Assembly (NCBI GenBank): GCA_025927685.1
Contig: JAICKX010000009.1
Coordinates: 1-51,096, forward strand
DNA length: 51,096 nt
DNA from: Thermoleophilia bacterium
GTDB taxonomy: Bacteria > Actinomycetota > Thermoleophilia > Gaiellales > JAICJC01
Reading direction: 5' to 3'
The notes beneath the pieces were generated by a model that saw only the letters and a program-made list of their open reading frames with translations, was not told the origin of the DNA and did not search any database. This document shows, piece by piece, positions 22,118-30,297 of this stretch. The position numbers were made by a program, and so were the translations under genes. The first letter of the stretch is position 1; each line of letters opens with the position of its first letter.

Positions 22118-22762
22118 GTGCCGGTACGGCCGATCCAGATCGCGAGCGTCGTCGACCAGGTGCACGCGGCGCTTCGGGAGCAGATCCTGTCCGGCGAGCT
22201 GGAGCGCGGGGCGCGGCTGCCGCAGGAGATCCTCGCCGCGGAGCTGGGCGTGTCGCGGACACCGCTTCGCGAGGCGCTGCGGCGGCTGGCGGGCGAGGGC
22301 CTCGTCACGCTCCAGCCGAACTACGGCGCGACGGTCGCCCAGCTCGACCTCGGTGACATGCGCGACGCCTGGACGGCCCGGCTCGTGATCGAGCCGCCCG
22401 CGGCCCGGATGGGGGCCGAGCGCCGGCCGGAGGCGGCGCTCGCCAGGATGCAGGCCGCAATCGAGCGCCAGCGGGCCGACGGCGACCCGGCGGTGAGCCT
22501 CGACTCGAACCGCGAGTTCCACCTCGCGCTCGTGGCCGCCTCCGGGAACCCGCACCTGACCCACCTGTCCGAGCTCCTGTGGGTGGCCCGGATCAGCGTC
22601 GCGATCTACACCGCCCAGGCCGCCCAGGTGGGCGGCACGGCGGCGTGGTCGGACGAGCATGAGGCGATCCTGGCCGCGATGCGGGCCGGCGACGGCGCCA
22701 CCGCCGAGCGGCTCACCCGCGAGCACATCGAGCGGCATCCCCCGGTGGCCCAAGACCGCTGA
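22118..22762 (+). CDS. GntR-family regulator, FCD subfamily
   Basis: A 214-residue repressor-type protein. Residues ~5-70 form the winged helix (VVDQVHAALREQILSGELERGARL, then LAAELGVSRTPLREALRRLAGEGLV). Residues ~80-205 form the all-helical FCD ligand domain with the metal-binding pattern seen in DSNREFHLALV, SDEHEAIL and REHIERH. FCD proteins usually sense small carboxylates. The GTG start has GAGGAGG 5 nt upstream (22106-22112). A palindrome-like site in its own promoter recurs before nearby catabolic genes, so it is the best candidate for the local regulator. Its 3' end overlaps the convergent phosphatase gene by 50 nt. Confidence 0.92.
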   Translation: MPVRPIQIASVVDQVHAALREQILSGELERGARLPQEILAAELGVSRTPLREALRRLAGEGLVTLQPNYGATVAQLDLGDMRDAWTARLVIEPPAARMGAERRPEAALARMQAAIERQRADGDPAVSLDSNREFHLALVAASGNPHLTHLSELLWVARISVAIYTAQAAQVGGTAAWSDEHEAILAAMRAGDGATAERLTREHIERHPPVAQDR

Positions 22763-23336
22763 TCCAGGCTTCGAGGCGGGCGATCGCCGCCTCCAGCTCA
22801 GCGGCGGTCAGGTCGGAGCGGGTCGCGTGCGGGATGCGGCGGAGCGGGCCGCTGAGCGGGTCGGCGCCGCCGGCGGCGTTCACCAGCATCCGCATCGGCA
22901 GGTTGTGGGTGACGGCGACGACGACCGCCGCCTCCTCTGCGCGGATCTGGCGCGCCGCGGCGAGGTAGCGCCCGGCCGCCGCCAGCACGCTCTCGCCGCC
23001 CGGTGCGGGCGTCCCCGGCGGGGTCGCGAGCACCCACTCCTGGAACGCCGCCACCGGCCCCGACTCGAAGCTCCCGGCCCGGATCTCGGCCAGCTCGTCG
23101 ACGTCGTGCACCTCGACGCCGCGCCGGCCGGCGACGAGCTCCGCCGTCCGCCGGGCGCGGAGCCGCGGGCTCGTCACGATCAGGTCGAGCGGCTCCGCCC
23201 CGAGCTGGCGGGCCAGCCGCCGCGCCGCCGCCGCGCCGTCCGCCGAGAGCGGCGCCTCGAGCTCGGAGTCGGGGTTCATCAGGCCGCGCGCGTTGTAGGC
23301 CGTCTCGCCGTGGCGGACGAGGATCAGCCGATCCAC
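22713..23336 (-). CDS. Histidine phosphatase family protein (phosphoglycerate-mutase-like)
   Basis: A 207-residue branch-1 histidine phosphatase. The phosphorylated His is in LILVRHGETAYNARG near the N terminus, the second catalytic His in VVAVTHNLPMRMLV (~residue 150), and conserved Arg and Glu in SPRLRARRTAEL and ELAEIRAGSFE. It would dephosphorylate a small metabolite or a protein. It is the last gene of the seven-gene overlapping operon; its GTG start lies 13 nt inside the gene for the phosphohistidine subunit, so a phosphotransferase and a phosphatase are made together. Confidence 0.9.
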   Translation of the reverse strand: MDRLILVRHGETAYNARGLMNPDSELEAPLSADGAAAARRLARQLGAEPLDLIVTSPRLRARRTAELVAGRRGVEVHDVDELAEIRAGSFESGPVAAFQEWVLATPPGTPAPGGESVLAAAGRYLAAARQIRAEEAAVVVAVTHNLPMRMLVNAAGGADPLSGPLRRIPHATRSDLTAAELEAAIARLEAWISGLGPPGDAARCARG

Positions 23337-24886
23337 ACGTCACCCGTCGACCCGTCAAGCGTCACCCGGCTCCCCTCGGCGATGCGCGACGTGGCCAGGT
23401 GGGCGCCGACGACGGCCGGCAGGCCGTACTCGCGGGCGACGACCGCGGCGTGGCAGAGGATGCCGCCGGTGTCGGTGACGACGCCCGCCAGTGAGCCGAA
23501 GACCGGCGTCCAGGACGGCGTCGTCGTGGTGCAGACGAGCACGTCGCCCGCCGACACTCGGCCCAGATCGGCGGCGCTCCGCACCACCCGCGCCGTCCCG
23601 GCCGCGCGCCCGGGCGACGCGCCGTAGCCGATCAGGTGGGCGCCGTCGCCGCGCTGCTCGCCGGGCGTGCCGTAGAACTTCTCGAAGATCGGGTCGGGCT
23701 CCGCGTCCTCCGGCGGCGGGGCGCCGACCACGAGCTCGGGTGTCCGCGTCGCCGCCTCGTCGAGCTCCCCGCGGCGGCGGCGGGCGAGCGGCTGGAGTCC
23801 GCGGCCGTGGTCACGCCCGAGCGCCCGGCGAAGCTCGTGGCGGTCGAGCAGGAAGACGTCGGCGGCCGCATCCAGCCGGCCCTCGGCCACGAGCCGCGAC
23901 CCGAACCCGAGCAACGCCTCGCGCACCGCCTGGAGCCCGCGCTGGTCGATGTGGAGCGTGTGGCCCTCCTCCAGCGGCGCCGCCGCCTTCACCCGCTCGA
24001 GGAGCTCGGCGAACCCGGCCCGCTCGGCCGGATCGATCCGGGCCAGCACGTCGAGCTCGAGCCGGTCGCGCTCGGCCGCCCGCTGGGCGCGGTCGGCGGG
24101 CGGCGGCCCCGGTCGCTCGAGCAGGAGGCGGATGCTCTCGACGACGAACTCCGGCCGCTCGGCGTAGCGCGGCTCCGCCAGCTCGTGCAGCCGCGACCGC
24201 GCGCCGAACCGCAGCAGGTGGCCGTCGAGCGCGGCCAGGAGCTCGCGGCCGTGGTGCAGCCGGCGCAGCTCGGCCGCGGCCCGCTCGGCCGGGAGCTCGC
24301 GAATCAGGTCGGCGACGTCGAGCCGCTCCGCCTGCGCCGCCAGCCCGGCGAGCTCGTCGTCGGCGTCGAGGGTCGCGTTCGGCAGGCCCTCGAGCAGTCG
24401 GTACGGCTCGAGCTGGTCGCCGCCCAGGAGCTCGGCGTAGCGCTCGGCCAGCACCTCGCGGGCCACGTGGACGCCGAGCACCACGACGAAGTGGATCCGC
24501 CACTGCTCCTGGACGATCTCCATGAGCCGGTCGAGCATCGCCACGGCCTCGGCGGCGGGCGGCCGCGCCGGACGCATCCCGCGCATCTCCGCCGTGCCCC
24601 GCTCGACCCCATCCCGAAGGCCGCCCTCCCAGCGGGCCGCGACGTCGAGACAGGCGTTCCGGAACGCGGCCGGGTCGGGGTCCCAGTCGGGCTCGACCTC
24701 CGATTCGTAGGCCCAGTGCCCGAGCGTGGCGGTGCGGAAGCCGCCAAATGGCGCCCGCAGCTCCCGGCACGCGGCCTGGATGCCGAGGCCCATCGCCTCG
24801 AACCACACCGACGCCGTCATGGGCGTGAGCGGCTCGGGATAGTGCGACCCGTCATACGTCCAGGTCGCGCCGGGGTCCGGGATCAC
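23324..24886 (-). CDS. PEP-utilising enzyme, substrate and phosphohistidine (swivel) subunit
   Basis: A 520-residue protein whose last ~90 residues form a phosphohistidine swivel domain: GYGASPGRAAGTARVV, GDVLVCTTTTPSWTPVF, then GGILCHAAVVAREYGLPAVVG with the phospho-accepting His. The preceding ~400 residues are helical and resemble the central substrate domain of rifampin phosphotransferases and related PEP-synthase-like enzymes. The ATP-grasp domain is missing here and is encoded by the next upstream gene, so the two proteins together make one enzyme. The GTG start overlaps that gene's stop (GTGA). The phosphate acceptor is unknown. Confidence 0.88.
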   Translation of the reverse strand: MIPDPGATWTYDGSHYPEPLTPMTASVWFEAMGLGIQAACRELRAPFGGFRTATLGHWAYESEVEPDWDPDPAAFRNACLDVAARWEGGLRDGVERGTAEMRGMRPARPPAAEAVAMLDRLMEIVQEQWRIHFVVVLGVHVAREVLAERYAELLGGDQLEPYRLLEGLPNATLDADDELAGLAAQAERLDVADLIRELPAERAAAELRRLHHGRELLAALDGHLLRFGARSRLHELAEPRYAERPEFVVESIRLLLERPGPPPADRAQRAAERDRLELDVLARIDPAERAGFAELLERVKAAAPLEEGHTLHIDQRGLQAVREALLGFGSRLVAEGRLDAAADVFLLDRHELRRALGRDHGRGLQPLARRRRGELDEAATRTPELVVGAPPPEDAEPDPIFEKFYGTPGEQRGDGAHLIGYGASPGRAAGTARVVRSAADLGRVSAGDVLVCTTTTPSWTPVFGSLAGVVTDTGGILCHAAVVAREYGLPAVVGAHLATSRIAEGSRVTLDGSTGDVWIG

Positions 24887-25674
24887 GCCGCCCCCAGCGC
24901 GGTCACCGGCCGGCACTGGAGCAACCACAGACGCGCGCCCTCGAAGCAGAACTCGACGTCGACCGGGCCGCCGAACCCGGCCTCGGCCTGGCGCACGAGC
25001 CGGGCCACGGCGACGGCCTCATCGTCGCGCAGCGTGCGGGCCGCCTGCCGCTCGGAGGGCAGCCTCCGGCGGCGGCCGGACGGCTCCAGCGCGACAGGCT
25101 TCTGCGCCCGGCGGGCGCGGACGGCACCCGCATCGGAGATGCGGTAGCGGTCGGGGCTCACCAGCCCGCCGACGATCCCCTCGCCGTGGCCGAAGACCGC
25201 CTCGACCACCACCTCGTCGCGGCGGCCGCTCACCGGGTCGACCGAGAAGGCGACGCCCGAGCGGCCGGCGCCCACCTGGTGCTGGATCACCACCGCCATG
25301 GAGGCGGTCTCGCCGGCGTAGGCCTCGGCCCGGGGCGAGGCGGCGGACGCCAGGCAGCGGGCGACGGCGGGCCCCAGGCCGGCCACATCGCGCACCCCCG
25401 ACACGGTCTCGAACTGGCCGGCGGCCGACCGCCCCGAGGAGTCCTCGCCGACGGCCGAGCTTCGCACCGCGAACGGCGGGCGCAGGCCGCGGGCCGCGGC
25501 CGCGAGGTCGTCGTCCCCGCCCGCCCATCCGACCGGCAGGACGACCGCGTCCGGCACCGGCAGCCCGAGCGCCACGAGCCGGGCCAGCCCCATCGCCTTC
25601 CCCCCGACGGCCGTCTCGCCGGCATCCGCGGCCGCCGCGAGCGGGAGCGGCGCTATGCCGGCGGCCGCATCCAC
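24883..25674 (-). CDS. PEP/pyruvate-binding ATP-grasp subunit (PPDK N-terminal domain) as a separate protein
   Basis: A 263-residue protein matching only the N-terminal nucleotide-binding domain of PEP synthase. It has AVGGKAMGLARLVALGLPVPDAVVL, PFAVRSSAVGEDSSGRSAAGQFETVSGV (the ATP-binding Arg and the EDS loop), VVIQHQVGAGRSGVAFSVDPVSG, and VDVEFCFEGARLWLLQCRPV at the end. Full PEP synthases are ~800 residues; here the rest is the next gene. The GTG start lies 22 nt inside the cupin gene in another frame. A gene split in this way is known for phenylphosphate synthase. Confidence 0.88.
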   Translation of the reverse strand: MDAAAGIAPLPLAAAADAGETAVGGKAMGLARLVALGLPVPDAVVLPVGWAGGDDDLAAAARGLRPPFAVRSSAVGEDSSGRSAAGQFETVSGVRDVAGLGPAVARCLASAASPRAEAYAGETASMAVVIQHQVGAGRSGVAFSVDPVSGRRDEVVVEAVFGHGEGIVGGLVSPDRYRISDAGAVRARRAQKPVALEPSGRRRRLPSERQAARTLRDDEAVAVARLVRQAEAGFGGPVDVEFCFEGARLWLLQCRPVTALGAA

Positions 25675-26036
25675 TCGATCAGGTGCTTGTAGTCCTCCCG
25701 GCAGGGCGCGAACACGTCCAGGTTCTTGACCGGCGTCGAGCTCGTCGGCTCGATGTAGTGCTCGACGCCGGCCGGGATCAGGAGCACCGACCCGGGGCCG
25801 ACGCGGTTTCGGCGGTCGCCCACGTGGTAGATCGCGTCGCCCTCCACGATCACCGCGATCTGGTCGAACTCGTGGCTGTGCGGCGAGAGGTCCATGTCGG
25901 GGGCGAGGTCGTGCATCACGAGCAGCACGTTCTCGGTGCCGAACCCGCGCCGGTGGACGCCGCCGCGGGCGGTCTCGCCGGGGATGTCGTCCCAGGTCAC
26001 CGCGGGCGGCCAGGTCGTGGTCTCTGACTCGCTCAT
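25653..26036 (-). CDS. Single-domain cupin protein
   Basis: A 127-residue cupin. Motif 1 reads DLSPHSHEFDQIAVIVEGDAIYHVG (two His and one Glu/Asp ligand), motif 2 reads GSVLLIPAGVEHYIEP (last His ligand). The metal ligands are intact, so it may be an isomerase or dioxygenase or a small-molecule sensor; the substrate is unknown. The ATG at 26036 overlaps the IclR stop (ATGA), with GGGAG upstream. It lies between the IclR regulator and the split phosphotransferase. Confidence 0.9.
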   Translation of the reverse strand: MSESETTTWPPAVTWDDIPGETARGGVHRRGFGTENVLLVMHDLAPDMDLSPHSHEFDQIAVIVEGDAIYHVGDRRNRVGPGSVLLIPAGVEHYIEPTSSTPVKNLDVFAPCREDYKHLIEWMRPPA

Positions 26037-26779
26037 CGCTCGCTCCCTTCGGTCGGGGGATTGGGGACGAACCCGAGCTCGGTCGAGAGTGCAGCGGCCG
26101 TGGCGCGCAGGTCGCGGCACATGGCGGCGCCCGGGTCGGTCTGGACGGAGGCGGTGGTGCCGACGATGGCCATCGCCGCGACCAGCTCCTCGCCCTGGAA
26201 GACGGGGACGGCGATCGCGCAGATGCCCTCGACGACCATGGCGTTCGAGGACATGCCGGCCCGGCGGATGGCGGCGCCCTCCTCGCCGCCGCTGCCGTTG
26301 CCGCCGCCGAAGGCCGCGAAGATCTTGCCCTGGGCCGAGGTCTCGGGCGGGAGCCGCGAGCCGGTGCGGACGTTGATGCGCACCAGCCGGTCGGTGTTGT
26401 CGTCGACGCGCACCACGACCGGCGCCTCGCCGTCCCAGATCGAGAGCACCACCGTCTCGTTGACATCGCCGACCAGCCGCTCCATGTACGGCCCGGCGAC
26501 CTTGATGATACGCAGGCCCGCGAGCGCCGAGGTGGCGAGCTCGACGATGCGCGGCCCGAGCGTGTAGACGGCGCGGGCGCGGTCGTAGCGGAGCAGCCCG
26601 ACGCGGCGGAGCGCCATCGCGTAGCGGTGCGTGGTCGCTCTGCTCGTCCCGAGGCGCGAGGTGAGCTGGGCCAGCGTCAGCTCGGGGTCGTCGACCGTGA
26701 ACTCCGCGAGCATGGCCGCGGCGCGCTCGACCGACTGGTTGATCGGAGGGGCGGGGTCGGCCGCGGACCGGGCGCTCAC
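26033..26779 (-). CDS. IclR-family transcriptional regulator
   Basis: A 248-residue IclR protein. Residues ~15-75 carry the winged helix (NQSVERAAAMLAEF, LTLAQLTSRLGTSRATTHRYAMALRRVGLL). Residues ~90-240 are the GAF-like ligand domain, with SAQGKIFAAFGG and VVEGICAIAVPVFQG. IclR proteins usually control aromatic or short-acid catabolism. The GTG start overlaps the aminotransferase stop (GTGA), so the regulator sits inside the operon it may control. An unusual Gly/Ser-rich insert (GGGNGSGGEEG) lies in the ligand domain. Confidence 0.92.
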   Translation of the reverse strand: MSARSAADPAPPINQSVERAAAMLAEFTVDDPELTLAQLTSRLGTSRATTHRYAMALRRVGLLRYDRARAVYTLGPRIVELATSALAGLRIIKVAGPYMERLVGDVNETVVLSIWDGEAPVVVRVDDNTDRLVRINVRTGSRLPPETSAQGKIFAAFGGGNGSGGEEGAAIRRAGMSSNAMVVEGICAIAVPVFQGEELVAAMAIVGTTASVQTDPGAAMCRDLRATAAALSTELGFVPNPPTEGSER

Positions 26780-28059
26780 GCCGGCACCGTGGTCGCCGCG
26801 AGCTCCGAGACGATGATCTCGGCCAGGCGGTCGATCTGCGCCGGCTCGATCACGAGCGGCGGCGACAGCACGAGCTTCTGGCCGGTGGCGCGGACGATGG
26901 CGCCGCGGGCGCGGATGCGGGCGGCGAGCTCGGCGCCGTCGCCGGGCTCCTCGAGCTCCACGCCCGCCATGAGGCCGACGCCGCGCACCTCCGCGACCGC
27001 CGGCAGCCCCTCGGCCTCGCGCAGCGCCGCCATCAGCCGGTCGCCCATCTCGACCGCCCGCTCGCGCAGGCCCTCGCGCTCGATGATCTCGAGGTTGCGC
27101 AGGGCCACGGCGGCGCCGGTCGGGTGGCCGTTGTAGGTGAAGCCGTGCGAGAACCGCGTGCCGTCGAGGAGCTCCATCACGCGGTCGCCGATCAGGACGG
27201 CGCCCATCGGCACGTACCCGCTCGTGAGCCCCTTCGCCGTGACGATCAGGTCGGCCGGGATGCCGCCCCAGCGCTCCGCGGCGAACCAGCTCCCGGTGCG
27301 CCCGTAGGCGGTCACGATCTCGTCGAAGATGAGGAGGATGCCGTGCCGGCCGAGCACCTCGGCAACGCGCGGCCAGTAGTCGTCGGGCGGCGGGATCATC
27401 CCGGCGACGCCGAGCACCGGCTCGCCGATCATGGCCGCGATCCGGCCCGCGCCGAGCCGCTCGATCGTCTCCTCGAGCTCGGCGATGCAGGTCTCGGTGC
27501 AGTCCGGCAGGCGCAGCGGATAGGGCGCCGTCAGGTGGACGAACCCCTCGGCCAGCGGCCCGAAGCCCTCCTTGAGCGGCGGGATGCCGGTCGCCGAGAG
27601 CGAGCCGTAGCCGACGCCGTGGTAGGCCATCTTGCGGGAGAGGATCAGGTTTCGATCCGGCTGTCCGGCGCTGCTCCATGCCAGCCGGGCCAGCTTGATC
27701 GCCGTCTCGGTGCCCTCGGAGCCGCCGTTCGTGAAGAAGACGTGGCCGATCCCGGGCGGGGAGATCCCGGCCAGCCGCTCGGCCAGCTCGATCGCGGGGC
27801 GGTTGGAGTAGTCCCAGAACGAGGCGTAGAACTCGAGCGTCCGCATCTGATCCGCGGCCACGTCCGCGAGCTCCTCGCGGCCGTGCCCGACCAGGCACTG
27901 CCACAGGCCGCAGGTGCCGTCGATGTACTCGTTGCCGTCGACGTCGGTGATGACGGCGCCCTTGCCCGACTCGATCACGAGCGGCGGGGGCGGCCGCCCG
28001 ACGACCTGGTGCGGGTGCACGATGTGGGCCCGATCGAGCCGCGCGAGCCGCTCGTTCAT
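26776..28059 (-). CDS. Class III PLP aminotransferase (omega-amino acid/amine type)
   Basis: A 427-residue fold-type I transaminase. VFFTNGGSEGTETAIKLAR binds the PLP phosphate, DEIVTAYGRTGSWFA contains the Asp that contacts the ring nitrogen, and VTAKGLTSGYVPMGAV has the Schiff-base lysine. This subfamily moves terminal amino groups of amines or omega-amino acids to a keto acid, giving an aldehyde. That fits the directly adjacent aldehyde dehydrogenase (ATGA overlap), so the pair would turn an amine into a carboxylic acid. Confidence 0.93.
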   Translation of the reverse strand: MNERLARLDRAHIVHPHQVVGRPPPPLVIESGKGAVITDVDGNEYIDGTCGLWQCLVGHGREELADVAADQMRTLEFYASFWDYSNRPAIELAERLAGISPPGIGHVFFTNGGSEGTETAIKLARLAWSSAGQPDRNLILSRKMAYHGVGYGSLSATGIPPLKEGFGPLAEGFVHLTAPYPLRLPDCTETCIAELEETIERLGAGRIAAMIGEPVLGVAGMIPPPDDYWPRVAEVLGRHGILLIFDEIVTAYGRTGSWFAAERWGGIPADLIVTAKGLTSGYVPMGAVLIGDRVMELLDGTRFSHGFTYNGHPTGAAVALRNLEIIEREGLRERAVEMGDRLMAALREAEGLPAVAEVRGVGLMAGVELEEPGDGAELAARIRARGAIVRATGQKLVLSPPLVIEPAQIDRLAEIIVSELAATTVPA

Positions 28060-29468
28060 ACGCCCACCGCCGTCTTGATCGTCTTCACGGCGGTGTACTC
28101 GCCGATCGACTCGGGCCCGAGCTCGTAGCCGCGGCCGGAGAGGCCCCGGCCCGAGAACGTCGAGTAGGGATCGAGCCCGCCGTACATGTTGATCCAGACC
28201 GTGCCGGCCCGAAGCGCCCGGGCGATCCGGTGCGCGCGCGCGCCGTCGCGGGTGAAGACGCCGGCGGCGAGGCCGAACGGGGTGTCGTTCGCGACGTCGA
28301 CCGCCTCCTCGGCGGAGTCGACCTCGATCACCGCGACCGCCGGTCCGAAGATCTCCTCCCGGTTGATCCGCATGGCGTTGTGCGTCCCGGTGAAGATGGT
28401 CGGCTCCACGAAGTGCCCGTCAGGGTAGTCGGCGACGTCCGCCGGGCCGCCGCCCACGACCGTCTCGGCGCCCTCGGCCGTCGCCGAATCGAAGAGGTCG
28501 AGCACCCGCCGCCGGTGGCCGGCCGTGATCAGCGGCCCCATCTGGGTCTCGGGGTCGAGGCCGCGTCCGAGCCGGAGCCCGGCGACGTGCTCGGCCAGCC
28601 GCTCCACCAGCGGGCCGGCCGCCGGGCGCTCGACGACGAGCCGGGCGCCGGCGGTGCAGATCTCGCCCTGGTTTCGGAACGTCGAGGAGATCGCGCCCCG
28701 CAGGGCGGCCCCCATGTCGGCGTCGGCGAGCACGATGTTGGCCGACTTGCCGCCCAGCTCGAGCGTGAGCCGCTTCATGCTCGAGGCGGCCGCCCGCTGG
28801 ATCGCCTGCCCGGCGGCGGTCGAGCCCGTGAACGAGAGCGCGTCCACGTCGGGATGCTCCGCCAGGGCGGCCCCGGTCCCGGCGTCGCCCGTGACGACGG
28901 TCAGGACGCCGGGCGGGACGCCCGCCTCGAGCGCCAGCTCCGCCAGCCGCAGCGCGGTGAGCGGCGCCTCGGGCGCCGGCTTGTGGACGACCGCGTTCCC
29001 GCACGCGAGCGCCGGGGCGATCTTCCAGGAGGCGATCGTGAGCGGGAAGTTCCAGGGGGTGACGACGGCGCAGACGCCGAGCGGCTCGCGGATCGTCGCC
29101 GTGAAGACGCCCGGCGTTGCGGGATTCGTCGTGCCGAGGATCTTGGTCGGCCAGCCCGCGTAGTACTCCCACGTGCCGATGGTGAACGGCAGGTCGCGGG
29201 TCGAGGCCTCGGAGATCGGCTTCCCGACGTCGCGGCTCTCGGTCTCGGCCAGCTCGTCGGCGTGCTCCTCGAGCAGGCGGGCCAGCCGGTGCAGGATCCG
29301 CGCCCGCTTCGCCGGATCGAGCGCCGCCCATGCGGGCTGGGCCGCGCGGGCCGCCGCGACGGCGGCATCGACGTCCTCGCGCGTCGCCAGCGCGCAGACG
29401 GCGAGCGTCTCGCCGGTCGCGGGATCCTCGTCCGCGAACGTGGCTCCCTCGGTTGCACTCCGTACCAC
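28056..29468 (-). CDS. Aldehyde dehydrogenase (NAD(P)-dependent)
   Basis: A 470-residue ALDH. TPWNFPLTIASWKIAPALACGN is the nucleotide-binding entry, ELGGKSANIVLAD contains the catalytic Glu, NQGEICTAGARLVVE the catalytic Cys, and EEIFGPAVAVIEV and NMYGGLDP follow as usual. It would oxidise the aldehyde produced by the coupled aminotransferase. It heads the seven-gene minus-strand operon (29468 to 22713), in which every junction overlaps. The GTG at 29468 starts the conserved region. Its promoter region is shared with the divergent HpaI-type aldolase unit. Confidence 0.93.
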   Translation of the reverse strand: MVRSATEGATFADEDPATGETLAVCALATREDVDAAVAAARAAQPAWAALDPAKRARILHRLARLLEEHADELAETESRDVGKPISEASTRDLPFTIGTWEYYAGWPTKILGTTNPATPGVFTATIREPLGVCAVVTPWNFPLTIASWKIAPALACGNAVVHKPAPEAPLTALRLAELALEAGVPPGVLTVVTGDAGTGAALAEHPDVDALSFTGSTAAGQAIQRAAASSMKRLTLELGGKSANIVLADADMGAALRGAISSTFRNQGEICTAGARLVVERPAAGPLVERLAEHVAGLRLGRGLDPETQMGPLITAGHRRRVLDLFDSATAEGAETVVGGGPADVADYPDGHFVEPTIFTGTHNAMRINREEIFGPAVAVIEVDSAEEAVDVANDTPFGLAAGVFTRDGARAHRIARALRAGTVWINMYGGLDPYSTFSGRGLSGRGYELGPESIGEYTAVKTIKTAVGV

Positions 29469-29474
29469 GATGCG

Positions 29475-29488
29475 AGATACTGTCCCTC
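29475..29488. promoter_or_regulatory. Shared promoter region with a candidate regulator site
   Basis: AGATACTGTCCCT: 9 of 13 positions match GGATACTGTATCC. TACTGT (29478-29483) is a -10 for the plus strand, with TTGCAC (29453-29458) a possible -35 at 19 bp. It lies between the divergent ALDH and aldolase units. Confidence 0.5.
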
Positions 29489-29530
29489 ATGCTTGGACGG
29501 GTGTCAAGCCCGCGAGGGGGGCCTGCGTGA
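29489..29530 (+). CDS. Possible 13-residue leader peptide coupled to the aldolase gene
   Basis: ATG to TGA encodes MLGRVSSPRGGPA. The ATG stands 5 nt after the TACTGT -10 box, so the transcript would start at or near it. The TGA overlaps the GTG of the aldolase gene (GTGA), the same coupling used by true genes in this window. The aldolase GTG has no good RBS of its own, so translation of the leader may be needed. It could also be chance. Confidence 0.4.
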   Translation: MLGRVSSPRGGPA

Positions 29531-30297
29531 CCGGGTCGGCGACGCTTCGCGAGCGCCTGGCCGCGGGCGAGACCCTCGTCGGCACCTTCGCGAAGCTGGC
29601 CGGCGCCGACGCCGGCGACGTGCTCGCCGGCGCGGGCTTCGACTTCGCCATCGTCGATCGCGAGCACTCGCAGCTCTCCGATGGCGAGGCCCGCGCGCTC
29701 GTCCGCACCATGCGCGCCGCCGGCCTGCCGGCGCTCGTGCGCGTCCCGGCCCTCGACCGCGGCGAGGTGAACCGGCTGCTCGAGGCGGGCGCCGCCGGGA
29801 TCCAGCTCTCGACCGTACGCTCGGCGGCCCAGGCCCGCGGCCTGCGTCAGGCCCTCCGCTACGCGCCCGTCGGGGCCCGCAGCATCAGCCTCGCCCACGC
29901 CCAGGCGGACTACGGCCGGCTCGGGCTGGCCGACTACCTGGCCCAGAGCGACGGGGCGCGCGCGCCGCTCGCCGTCGTGCAGCTCGAGACGGCCACCACC
30001 GACGACCCGGCCGCCGAGATCCTGAAGGCCGGCGCCGACGTCGCGTTCGTCGGCTCGACCGACCTGCTGGTCGACGTCGGCCTCGACGCGCATGCGGCCG
30101 CCGAGCGCACCCGGGCCATCGTGGCCGCCGCCGGCGACGCCGGCCTGCCCTGGGGCGGGTTCGCCGCCGACTCCGCCGCGGCCCGGGCGATGGCCGAGCG
30201 GGGCGCGCGCTACGTCGTCCTCGGGAGCGACCTCGCCCTCCTCGGCTCGGCCTGCCGCGAGGCGGCGGCCGCCGTGCGGGAGGCCGTGGGTGCCTGA
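29527..30297 (+). CDS. HpcH/HpaI-family aldolase
   Basis: A 256-residue class II (metal-dependent) pyruvate aldolase of the HpaI/CitE type. The catalytic His is in FAIVDREHSQLSD (canonical WxxxDxEH), the first metal ligand Glu in AVVQLETATTDD, and the second metal ligand Asp in VAFVGSTDLLVDVG. RVPALDRGEVNRLLEAGAAGIQL matches the family loop. In the homoprotocatechuate route HpaI splits 4-hydroxy-2-oxoheptanedioate to pyruvate and succinate semialdehyde. It overlaps the next gene by 8 nt. Confidence 0.9.
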   Translation: MTGSATLRERLAAGETLVGTFAKLAGADAGDVLAGAGFDFAIVDREHSQLSDGEARALVRTMRAAGLPALVRVPALDRGEVNRLLEAGAAGIQLSTVRSAAQARGLRQALRYAPVGARSISLAHAQADYGRLGLADYLAQSDGARAPLAVVQLETATTDDPAAEILKAGADVAFVGSTDLLVDVGLDAHAAAERTRAIVAAAGDAGLPWGGFAADSAAARAMAERGARYVVLGSDLALLGSACREAAAAVREAVGA

